From the IMG/VR virus record IMGVR_UViG_3300044800_000301, positions 1 through 32,466 of that record: a stretch of DNA of 32,466 nt. One strand, written 5' to 3'. The notes under the pieces were generated by a model that was not told the origin of the DNA, did not search any database, and saw only the letters and a list, made by a program, of their open reading frames with translations. A program made the position numbers and the translations under genes. This DNA comes from a virus. Shown here piece by piece: positions 21,684 through 29,142 of the stretch; position 1 is the first letter of the stretch, and the number at the start of each line of letters is the position of its first letter.

Positions 21684-24600
21684 GTGGGCTACCAGCGTAA
21701 AGAGCTTCAAATTCTCGGCGGATCGTTCAACCTGAATCCGCCGGGCGACAAGATTCCCAAGACGGATTACCTACTGGCACAGAACTGGCGCGTGGACCGG
21801 GTGGGGTCGCTGGTGTCGCGTTTCGGGTACCCGCAGAAATTCTCGATCGCCGGCGCCGGGGTGGCGCACTCCGCTTTTGTGCACGGCGGTATCAACGGCG
21901 ACTACTATGTGGGCGCCGGCTCGGCGGTGTATTGGAACTTCAACGCGTCTGCGATCGCCACCGGACTCGATGGCGCCCGCGTGGGCTTCGCCGGCATGAA
22001 CGGGTGGGTGTGGTTCATGAACCGCGCCAAGCAGGGGCGGCACATTGCCAGCCTGGGCGCCGGGGCGACCTCCCAAAGCTGGAACTTGGCGGCGCCCGGC
22101 GGCTCGCCTACGGCCACGGCGGCCTCGACACCCACGGCGTCGGCGTCGGTCACCTACACCTATTCAGCGCAAAGCTATGGGTACATCCACTACCTGAGCA
22201 TCGCGGGCGTCGTCTACCAGTTTCCCGACATCGGGTACTCCTCGGCGCAGGTGGCGCAGTTGATCGCCTGGTTCGCCAACGCGGACCCCAACGCCTCGGT
22301 CAGTTACGGCGCCGGGGGCAGCACCGTCGTCATTACGCCGATCCCCGCCAATACCCTGATTCAAGTCAGCGGCTCAGACTCCAACGCCAATACCAGCCTG
22401 GCCACCGGGTCGGTGACCTCACTGCCCAACGGGACCTACACATTCTATGTGACCTTCGAAAGCGCGGACGAGACCTTAGAGTCGAACGGCAGTCCGGTAT
22501 CAAATCCGGTCCTGCTGGCCAGCCAATCGGTCACCCTGACCAACATTCCCATCAGCTCGGATTCGCGGGTAACCAAGCGGAATCTCTACGCCATCGGCGG
22601 AACGCTCGAACAGGCGTATCTGGTGGGAACCGTGCCCGACAACGCCACCACAAGCTGGACGCTGTCGTTTTGTGATCTCTCGGTGACCAACGGCGGCACG
22701 GTCATGCCGACCACGAACGATCCGCCGCCAGCCTGCTCGGGAATGGCTGGGCCGCACTTCAGCCGGCTGTTCGCCTGGGCTACGGTTGCCAATCCCAACC
22801 GGCTGTTCTACACCGAACCGGACTTGCCCCAATATTGGCCCGGCTCGGGAGATCCGGCGATCGGCAACTGGGTGGATGTCGGCGCCGAGGGCGAAGCCAT
22901 TATCTGGTGCACGGTCCATAGCAACACGCTCATCATCTACAAGGAGCACTCCATCTGGATGCTGGTCGGCGACCCCGATACGGGTTACCTCCAAATGGTG
23001 AACGACACCATTGGATTATCGGGAGCTTCCGCGGTGGTGGGCGCCGGCGCGGTGGATTACTTCGTGGGGTCGAACGGGCTCTACCGCTTCAATCTCGACC
23101 GGTTCGAAGACATTACCGGCCCCGTCCGGCCGCTCTTCCAGGCGGGCTTGGTCAAGGGGGCGCTGACGCAGCCGGGAAGCATCCTGCCGGGCGCGGTGTT
23201 CCCTTACGACTTGGCGCTGGGCTACGCCATGGGAAAGCTCTACATCACCTATCAGGAAGCCGTGAGCCAGTTCACCTCGCGCTGTCTGCTGGTGTACCAC
23301 GAGGAGAGCGGCCGCTGGTTCTACCACCGCTCGACGAGCACACTCTCCAACGGGTTCTACGGCTTCGTGTTCGACGGCGTCGAGATGGTGGGCCTCACCC
23401 GATCGATCGCCAGCGCCGCGATCGGCCTGAACCTCGACGATTTCCGCGGGGCGACGACGGTGGACGCCGGAAGCCTCGATTGGATCGGCTGCACGTACCA
23501 GTCGCACTACGAGGACGCGGGGCTGCCCGACAATCAGAAAAACTGGCTGGAGATAGTCATCGATTACGAATTCGCGGGCGACACCGCGACGGTGAGTGTG
23601 GGTTACGACAACGGCACTACCGCGCTGGCGAGCATCGGAACGATCACCGGGACAGTCCGCCAGCAAACCAGTTTCCGGCTGGGTACCGATGGCGTGAAGG
23701 CCAAGAATATCTCGGTAATGATCAGCGCGCCCGCGGCCAATCGGCTGATTCTGCACAACGTCTACCTGTACTACTACGAGGAGGCCCGCCTGGCGCTGGC
23801 GGCCAGCACGCTGCCCACCGATCTGGGGGTGGGCAAGGTCAAGCAGTGCAAGGAGCTGCAACTCGACATCGACCCCTCCAACGGCCCGGTCGATGTCAAC
23901 ATCTACTCCGATCTGCCGGACAACCAACTCGCCGTGCGGCAGACGCCAACGGTGGCGCAGGGCACCGGCCGGGCGATTATGAAGTTCCCGTTCGCCGTCA
24001 CCGAGGGCTATCTCTGGCGCGTGGCGTTGCGTGCCAGCGAAACTTTCCGGCTGTATGCCGCGCGACTCCTGATGCGGGTAGTGGGCGTGTACGTGGAGGC
24101 GTACGAAGCCGCAGCGGGGTTTGTGTGGGACTCGATGGAGCAGAGCTTCGAATCGGGCATCACCAAAGTGCCGCGCCTCTATCAGATCGCGCTGGCGGCC
24201 ATGCCTATCAAGCGCGTGCGCGAAATCAGCCTGGAGATGGACACGTTCGGTAGCGCGGTGAACGTGGCGCTGTGGTCGGACCTGCCAGGTAACGCGCAGG
24301 CCGTGCGATTCGTCAAGTCTGTAATTACGGCCAACGGGCGCCGGTTTGTGCGTATTCCGCTACCCGGAGGAACCGACGCGCCGATTGAAGGGCGCATGTT
24401 CCGGCTGCTGCTCTCGGGGATCTCGAAGTTCATCCTCTACGGAGCCGCGCTCGAGATTCTAGCGGTGGGCGTCTACATCGAAGCCGAAGAGGGCCGGGGC
24501 GGCGCGGTGTACGATTCCCGTGAGCTCGACTTTGGCACGCCGGCGGTAAAGGAGTGCCGCGAGCTGGAACTGGACATCGAGACGGTGCCCGCGTACACTC

Positions 24601-26909
24601 CGCCGCCTTTCGCCGTATCCAAGGTAGTGGCGGAGGTGCTGAGCGACATCGCCTGGGTGGGCGGGGTGGAGCAGCCGGGAGCGCTGGCCAACCGGGTGAC
24701 AAAGGGCATCGCCACCAATGGGCGGCAAAAGGTAATGCTGCCGCTCACTGTGAGCGCGGCGGCGGAGCAGTTCATCGAGGGGCGTCTGCTGCGGCTGATC
24801 CTGAGCGGCACCGACGCGTTGCGGTTGTACGGCGCGCGGATGCGGGTACGGCCGTTCGGGTGTTTCCTGGATGCCAGCGAAACCATTCAGGGCGCGCTGT
24901 GGGACTCGACGGATCTGGATCTGGGGACGCCGGCAGTGAAGCAGATTCGCGAGCTGGAACTGGACCTCTGGGCCTATGGCGCGTTCACTCTCACGGCGTA
25001 CACGGACCTGCCGGACAATGCGATGGCATCGCGGGTCACCTACCAGGGCCCGGCAACGGCCGGCCGCACAAAAGTCATGGTGCCGCTGCCCCAGGGGTCG
25101 GTGCCGGACGCATACACGCTGGGGCGGCTGCTGCGGGCCACGATTACCAGCGCGGCGACCATCAAACTCTACGGCGCGCGCGTCCATCTTCGCGCAGTCG
25201 GCTGCTACGTGGAGGCGTACGAAGCGGCCGGCGGGGCGGTGTGGGATTCGAGCGAGCAGGATCTGGGCACGCAAGCGGTGAAGCAACTGCGCGAGCTCGA
25301 GCTGGAGATCAGCGCGACGGGGGCCTACACGGTGACCCTGTACACCGATCTGCCAGGCAACGCCATGGCCGAGCGCGCGGTGAAGACGCAGGCGGCGACC
25401 TCCGGCCGCACGACGGTTCAGATCGCGCTGCCGCAGGGCGGTGTGCCGGACAACTATCTTTACGGGCGCCTGCTCCGGATCGTGGTCGGCAGTGAGAACG
25501 CCTTTCAGCTCTACGGCGGCCGGGTCCGGGCGCGAGCCCTGGGCTGCTACATCGAGGCGTACGAAGCGGCCGGCGGGGCGGTGTGGGATTCGAGCGAGCA
25601 GGATCTGGGCACGCAAGCGGTGAAGCAACTGCGCGAGCTCGAGCTGGAGATCAGCGCGACGGGGGCCTACACGGTGACCCTGTACACCGATCTGCCAGGC
25701 AACGCCATGGCCGAGCGCGCGGTGAAGGTGCAGGCGGCGACCTCCGGGCGCACGACGGTTCAGATCCCGCTGCCGCAGGGCGGTGTGCCGGACAACTATC
25801 TTTACGGGCGCCTGGTGCGGGTCACGATATCGAGCGCGGCGGCGTTTGCGCTCTACGGCGCGCGCATTCACTTCCGGGCCATCGGAGTGTACGCCGAAAG
25901 CTACGAAGCCGCCCGCGGGGCGGTGTGGGATTCAATGGCCCAGGATCTGGGCAATCCGAACGACAAGTATTTCGACCAACTGCGGTTCGAGATGGATTCG
26001 GACGGCGCCGCCGTCGTGGACGTCTACACCGATCTGCCGGGCGAATCGATGAGAAACCGCTTGAGGGTGGCTCTGACGGCCGGCCCTACTTCCCGGCACT
26101 GGGCCACCGCGCCGCTGCCAGCGGGAGCAAACGCGGCATTCTCGGTGGAAGGGCGCTCGATCCGCGCGGTGGTGTCCAGCGCCTACGGCTTCCGGCTGTA
26201 CCGGGCGCAGGTCCGGAGCTGCCGGATCGGCCGGTACCTGGCGGCCACGCCGCCCTCCGGGTTGCAGGACGGCCTCAACACTCTGGAGTTCGACTTCCAA
26301 AGCGGGCGGGTGAAGGTACACAAGAAAGTCGAGATCGACGTGGCGGCCGATGGCGAGCTCGCCATCGCGCTCTACACTACGCAGGGCGGCGCGCTCTCCG
26401 AAGTGTGGACGACGACGATCTCGACACCCAACGGCCGCAAAGTGTTCCGGCTGCCGCTGCCGCCCGGGATACGCGGAAGCCTGCTGCGCATCTCAATGGC
26501 GAGCGCGGCGGCGGCGCGGGTCTTTCGCCTGCGCACCTGGAGCCGGGAAGTCAACCGGGCGGACGCGCGCTGGGACTGGGACGAGTACCCTCTGGAATCG
26601 AGCGATGCGCTCCCGGCATGGAGCGATCTGCCGATGCCGGCGACGGCCGCGGAGTTTACATGGGCGGACCTGCCGGTGGCCAAGACGCCCAGCGAGTTCG
26701 CGTGGAGCGATCTGCCGATTCCGAAAACGCCGGCTGAATTCAGTTGGGCGGACCTGCCGGTAGAGCCGACCAAGCCGGAATGGCAATGGGCGCCGTGCCC
26801 GGTGAATCCCACCGAACCGCAATGGTTCTGGGCGAAAGTGTTGAGCGTGGAGGAAACGCCGGAAACCTGGACGTGGGTGGACGTGCCGTTCGAGGTGACC
26901 GGAGCGTGA
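21684..26909 (+). CDS. Giant tail-stabilisation-like protein with tandem domains
   Basis: A 1741-aa protein from GTG 21684. Residues about 1-690 have a propeller-like, beta-rich head resembling the tail or packaged-DNA stabilisation proteins of podoviruses: LQILGGSFNLNPPGDKIPKT, RNLYAIGGTLEQAYLVGTV, FSRLFAWATVANPNRLFYTE, IIYKEHSIWMLVGDPDTGYL. An Ala/Thr-rich region with a small domain lies at about 140-240. Residues about 700-1625 hold eight tandem domains of 108-130 residues (starting near 700, 801, 929, 1059, 1173, 1287, 1401 and 1516). Residues 1646-1741 are a 14-residue Trp repeat. The gene follows the three connector-like genes. The repeats could form a rod or fibre at the tail tip. The stabilisation role is inferred. 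Confidence 0.75.
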   Translation: MGYQRKELQILGGSFNLNPPGDKIPKTDYLLAQNWRVDRVGSLVSRFGYPQKFSIAGAGVAHSAFVHGGINGDYYVGAGSAVYWNFNASAIATGLDGARVGFAGMNGWVWFMNRAKQGRHIASLGAGATSQSWNLAAPGGSPTATAASTPTASASVTYTYSAQSYGYIHYLSIAGVVYQFPDIGYSSAQVAQLIAWFANADPNASVSYGAGGSTVVITPIPANTLIQVSGSDSNANTSLATGSVTSLPNGTYTFYVTFESADETLESNGSPVSNPVLLASQSVTLTNIPISSDSRVTKRNLYAIGGTLEQAYLVGTVPDNATTSWTLSFCDLSVTNGGTVMPTTNDPPPACSGMAGPHFSRLFAWATVANPNRLFYTEPDLPQYWPGSGDPAIGNWVDVGAEGEAIIWCTVHSNTLIIYKEHSIWMLVGDPDTGYLQMVNDTIGLSGASAVVGAGAVDYFVGSNGLYRFNLDRFEDITGPVRPLFQAGLVKGALTQPGSILPGAVFPYDLALGYAMGKLYITYQEAVSQFTSRCLLVYHEESGRWFYHRSTSTLSNGFYGFVFDGVEMVGLTRSIASAAIGLNLDDFRGATTVDAGSLDWIGCTYQSHYEDAGLPDNQKNWLEIVIDYEFAGDTATVSVGYDNGTTALASIGTITGTVRQQTSFRLGTDGVKAKNISVMISAPAANRLILHNVYLYYYEEARLALAASTLPTDLGVGKVKQCKELQLDIDPSNGPVDVNIYSDLPDNQLAVRQTPTVAQGTGRAIMKFPFAVTEGYLWRVALRASETFRLYAARLLMRVVGVYVEAYEAAAGFVWDSMEQSFESGITKVPRLYQIALAAMPIKRVREISLEMDTFGSAVNVALWSDLPGNAQAVRFVKSVITANGRRFVRIPLPGGTDAPIEGRMFRLLLSGISKFILYGAALEILAVGVYIEAEEGRGGAVYDSRELDFGTPAVKECRELELDIETVPAYTPPPFAVSKVVAEVLSDIAWVGGVEQPGALANRVTKGIATNGRQKVMLPLTVSAAAEQFIEGRLLRLILSGTDALRLYGARMRVRPFGCFLDASETIQGALWDSTDLDLGTPAVKQIRELELDLWAYGAFTLTAYTDLPDNAMASRVTYQGPATAGRTKVMVPLPQGSVPDAYTLGRLLRATITSAATIKLYGARVHLRAVGCYVEAYEAAGGAVWDSSEQDLGTQAVKQLRELELEISATGAYTVTLYTDLPGNAMAERAVKTQAATSGRTTVQIALPQGGVPDNYLYGRLLRIVVGSENAFQLYGGRVRARALGCYIEAYEAAGGAVWDSSEQDLGTQAVKQLRELELEISATGAYTVTLYTDLPGNAMAERAVKVQAATSGRTTVQIPLPQGGVPDNYLYGRLVRVTISSAAAFALYGARIHFRAIGVYAESYEAARGAVWDSMAQDLGNPNDKYFDQLRFEMDSDGAAVVDVYTDLPGESMRNRLRVALTAGPTSRHWATAPLPAGANAAFSVEGRSIRAVVSSAYGFRLYRAQVRSCRIGRYLAATPPSGLQDGLNTLEFDFQSGRVKVHKKVEIDVAADGELAIALYTTQGGALSEVWTTTISTPNGRKVFRLPLPPGIRGSLLRISMASAAAARVFRLRTWSREVNRADARWDWDEYPLESSDALPAWSDLPMPATAAEFTWADLPVAKTPSEFAWSDLPIPKTPAEFSWADLPVEPTKPEWQWAPCPVNPTEPQWFWAKVLSVEETPETWTWVDVPFEVTGA
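23784..26558 (+). repeat. Eight tandem domain repeats in the giant tail protein
   Basis: Each unit has a GxYxEAYEAAxGAVWDS opening, an ExxxLELE strand, an xYTDLPxNAMAxR segment, and a PLPQGxVPDxYxxGRLxR close, then xLYGARxxxRA. Lengths in order are about 100, 128, 130, 114, 114, 114, 115 and 108 residues. Units five and six are nearly identical in DNA. nt 25213-25471 and 25555-25813 differ at four positions by my reading, with a period of 342 nt. Hence that pair duplicated recently or is kept alike by gene conversion. The first and last units are the most divergent. Confidence 0.8.
26619..26906 (+). repeat. 14-residue Trp tandem repeat, 42-nt period
   Basis: Seven consecutive units begin with Trp codons at 26619, 26661, 26703, 26745, 26787, 26829 and 26874. 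The first four keep W(A/S)DLP(M/V/I)xxTxxE(F/W)x. The last are degenerate (WAPCP, WAKVL, WVDVP). All have spacing 42 nt except the last (45 nt). They form the C-terminus of the giant tail protein. The regular Trp/Pro/acidic composition suggests a docking tail, or a rod of short strands. Confidence 0.85.
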
Positions 26910-27604
26910 GCGACCAGATTCCGCAGATTCCGCCGGGTGTGGAGGGCCGCGACCTGGTCGCGGTTATGAATGACCGTATCCGGCGCATCAACCTGGCGCT
27001 GGGCGGCGGCGCACCAGCCGGGTCAACCAGCGCCGCGATCGCCTACGGTACGCGAAATACGCGGCTGCAACGGCCGATCTCCGACTATGGGGATGGTGCC
27101 CTGTTCGTGGAAACCGATCAGGGCGCCATCTTCCAGAAGCAAAACGGCGCCTGGGTGGGCATCGGAGCCGCGGGGGCGGTGGCGTATGCCAGCGGGAATT
27201 ACACCCTCACCACTGCCTACGACAGTATACCGGGGGCGACCTTGACCTTGGCGCGCGCGGGCCGGTACCTGATCAGAGGTTGTTTCGACATGCTCGGCAG
27301 CGGCGCCAACGACGCCACTTGGGCAGCCTTCGGGCAACTGATAGCCGGGCCTTCTGGCAACGAGGTAGTGCAGGGGCCAGCTAACGCCATTACGCTCCTG
27401 GCCCCTCTGGTCATCGTTGTTGCCGGAACCGGAGTGACGGGCTCGCCGGTGGTGATCGGTCTTCGAGCCATGGTCACTCAGCAGTGGTCTTACACCGCGA
27501 CCGCGAACGACGTTGTGACGTTGCAAGCCAAGAAAAACGGGGGGACCGGAGGCAGCTTCGCGGCGGGCGCGACTAGCATCGAGGCGCTCTGGCTGGGACC
27601 GTAG
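26906..27604 (+). CDS. Tail-type hypothetical protein
   Basis: A 232-aa protein starting at GTG 26906, overlapping the previous stop (GTGA), with GGAG just upstream. It begins SDQIPQIPPGVEGRDLVAVM followed by NDRIRRINLALGGG, then has YGDGALFVETDQGAIFQKQN, a motif type common in phage tail proteins, and a beta-rich C-terminal half (YTLTTAYDSIPGATLTLARA, AITLLAPLVIVVAG). It is probably a minor tail or tail-tip protein. A frameshifted copy of a similar C-terminus follows directly after its stop. Confidence 0.65.
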   Translation: MSDQIPQIPPGVEGRDLVAVMNDRIRRINLALGGGAPAGSTSAAIAYGTRNTRLQRPISDYGDGALFVETDQGAIFQKQNGAWVGIGAAGAVAYASGNYTLTTAYDSIPGATLTLARAGRYLIRGCFDMLGSGANDATWAAFGQLIAGPSGNEVVQGPANAITLLAPLVIVVAGTGVTGSPVVIGLRAMVTQQWSYTATANDVVTLQAKKNGGTGGSFAAGATSIEALWLGP

Positions 27605-27711
27605 TCCCGGCGGCGCTGGGCGCAACGCTTACGCTGAAGGTGCTGGCGGGGAGCACGCCGGTGGGGACGACGTTTCCGGGGGCGGACCTGACGGTGATGG
27701 TGAGGTTTTAA
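27604..27711 (+). pseudogene. Remnant of a tail-protein C-terminus
   Basis: After the stop of the preceding gene, the next frame reads VPAALGATLTLKVLAGSTPV followed by a TTFPGADLTVMVRF-like end and a stop at 27709-27711. That is a typical end of a phage beta-rich tail protein, and resembles the end of the intact gene (VVTLQAKKNGGTGGSFAAGA...). It has no own start. It is best read as the 3' end of a replaced C-terminal module or of a broken paralogue, left at the edge of an inserted cassette. Confidence 0.55.
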
Positions 27712-28583
27712 CCGTGGATCCCGGCGTCATTTTCGCCGATGGTGGACCCAATTGCCGCGAGCAGGGCCTGCTTTTTCAACGCGGGCATGCGTTCGAGTTT
27801 GCCCGTCCAACTTGCGATCTGGCGCTTCAGATCCTGCCGCTGGTGCGCGGTCTCGCCCAAGTAGCGATAGTCGTGCAGGGCGACGGGGGGATCGAAGTTG
27901 AACCAGAGCCATTCGGTGGCCATCCCGCCGCGAGTCATGGCTTCGAAGTGGATGGAGTTCCACCGACGCAAGACGTCGGCGTACATCTCCGACCAGTAGC
28001 CGGAGATCATCACGCGGCAGGGCAGATCGCCGATGCTGGCCAGCAACTCGGCGTGTTGCTCGTCGCTGAAGTTATGCCGGTAGCGCGGGCGGCTCGCGAG
28101 GGTTTCCAGCAGGTAGGGCGGATCGCAGTAGATCAAGTCGTCGGGAGCGAAGGGATAGGACTGTAAGAAGGTGAGGGCGTCGCCGCGGAGGAAGCGGAAG
28201 CGCGGAGGCTCACCATCACCGGTCGGCGGATCGACCGAGCGGCGCCGGCGAAGATCGGCGGGGACCCCGTCGTCGGATCCGCCTGCTGCGGCCGAGGTCG
28301 GCGGATTCGACGGGCCTCGAGGCGCGGCAGGTCTGCCGATGTCGCCGGCGGAATCGGCTTTTTCGCCGTCGCGGACCGCGAGAGCGTTTTCGCCGATGCG
28401 CGATCGCCAATCGGCGATTACACCGGCGTCGAGGTCCACGCCGATGTTGTAGGGGGCGGGGCGCTTCAGGCGCATGACGGCGCCCCCGCCCAGGAAAGGC
28501 TCGATGTAGGTGTGGTGGGGCGGCATGAGGTTTATCAGCCGGTGGTAGACGCCGGGACCGGATTTTCCGCCAGGGTAGTCCAT
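27708..28583 (-). CDS. Adenine-specific DNA methyltransferase (D12 class)
   Basis: A 291-aa N6-adenine methyltransferase of the Dam/D12 class. The opening MDYPGGKSGPGVYHRL is the SAM-associated start motif, the FLGGGAV segment at 30-36 is the glycine-rich SAM motif, and DPPY at 154-157 is the catalytic motif. Later segments (GYWSEMYADVLRRWN, ATEWLWFNF) match the family. No restriction enzyme is nearby, so it is an orphan methylase, perhaps protecting phage DNA or altering expression. Residues about 61-126 are a low-complexity Gly/Pro/Arg/Ala stretch not expected in the family. The ATG at 28583 has no Shine-Dalgarno; the longer frame is rejected. Its stop overlaps the plus-strand remnant. Confidence 0.87.
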   Translation of the reverse strand: MDYPGGKSGPGVYHRLINLMPPHHTYIEPFLGGGAVMRLKRPAPYNIGVDLDAGVIADWRSRIGENALAVRDGEKADSAGDIGRPAAPRGPSNPPTSAAAGGSDDGVPADLRRRRSVDPPTGDGEPPRFRFLRGDALTFLQSYPFAPDDLIYCDPPYLLETLASRPRYRHNFSDEQHAELLASIGDLPCRVMISGYWSEMYADVLRRWNSIHFEAMTRGGMATEWLWFNFDPPVALHDYRYLGETAHQRQDLKRQIASWTGKLERMPALKKQALLAAIGSTIGENDAGIHG

Positions 28584-28590
28584 ACCAGGG

Positions 28591-28610
28591 AGTATCGGCG
28601 AAATCGCCGA
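28591..28610 (-). promoter_or_regulatory. Methylase promoter with operator-like dyad
   Basis: Reading leftward, GATACT at 28596-28591 lies 7 nt before the methylase ATG. Just upstream is a perfect 7-bp dyad, TCGGCGA-TT-TCGCCGA on the minus strand (28595-28610), overlapping the -10 region. Transcription from such a -10 would begin at or near the start codon, so the mRNA may be leaderless. The dyad is a plausible repressor site. No clear -35 was seen. Confidence 0.45.
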
Positions 28611-28661
28611 CGAAGTCAAGCGGCATGACCAAGCTCCAGCCCGATTTGGTGTAACTGGCGA

Positions 28662-28844
28662 ATGTCTCTGCAAAGGAGATACCCTATATCCGTCGAACTG
28701 ATCGAACCGTTTCCCGAGATGTATTGGCCGCTGGCCTGGGCGTGGCTGGACGCGGCGCGCGGCCAGGTGGCGGACGACTTCACGCCCAAGACGGCCGGGG
28801 AATTTGTCGAAGCAAAGGGGACCCAATTCGATGCACGTCTTTAA
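28662..28844 (+). pseudogene. Truncated copy of the GNAT-like gene 5' end
   Basis: The frame reads VELIEPFPEMYWPLAWAWLD followed by AARGQVADDFTPKTAGEFVE. This matches the first 42 residues of the gene at 29139 (DLVEPFPEMYWPLAWAWLDS...) with several differences. Similarity in DNA spans about 28690-28812 and stops after GAATTTGTCGAA. The rest of the frame is unrelated and overlaps the next gene. AAAGGAG precedes an in-frame ATA at the expected start; ATG 28662 is further upstream. It is a 5' fragment left by a duplication or insertion event. Confidence 0.75.
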
Positions 28845-29142
28845 CCGCCCCCATCATACCCTCTCGCTGGAGCCAGGATGTGGGTTTCTCGGAGGCCTGT
28901 GGCCCACCGGGTTGTTTAGGCTGAGGTTTTTGTGGCGGCCGGCACCAGCTGAGTACAGCGTGGCCATGGGCGACACTGATCGGGATATCTTCCGACTGGC
29001 TTGCCATCTTGGCTCACGGCGGGGAGTGCTGGCGTTATGGAGGTACAACATCGGCGGCACCGTGCGTCGCGGAGTACATCTGGCCTGGCAGCGGCGCGAT
29101 CGTGAGGCGAAACTGCTCGTGGTGCGATTCTACAAGCTATGA
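28831..29142 (+). CDS. Small hypothetical protein in the moron island
   Basis: A 103-aa ORF from ATG 28831, with AAGGGG about 11 nt upstream. Its stop overlaps the next start (ATGA). It begins MHVFNRPHHTLSLEPGCGFL and has a basic C-terminal half (FRLACHLGSRRGVLALWRYN, then RREAKLLVVRFYKL-like). It is less GC-rich than its neighbours, and is placed between the truncated and the full copy of the GNAT-like gene. No function is recognised. It may be cargo of the duplicated segment. Confidence 0.5.
   Translation: MHVFNRPHHTLSLEPGCGFLGGLWPTGLFRLRFLWRPAPAEYSVAMGDTDRDIFRLACHLGSRRGVLALWRYNIGGTVRRGVHLAWQRRDREAKLLVVRFYKL

Noticed and set aside
24459-25871. 470-aa minus-strand open frame
   Set aside because: It is antisense of the tandem repeats of the tail protein, and its apparent repeats are just the mirror of them.
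21655-28665. TAACTGGCGAAT near 21663 and 28652 as a shared recombination site
   Set aside because: Only 12 nt match and the flanks differ, so chance or a weak shared motif is as likely.
28584-28826. 372-aa form of the methylase
   Set aside because: The extension is Arg/Pro-rich, antisense to the duplicated GNAT fragment, and the family start motif YPGGK lies at ATG 28583.
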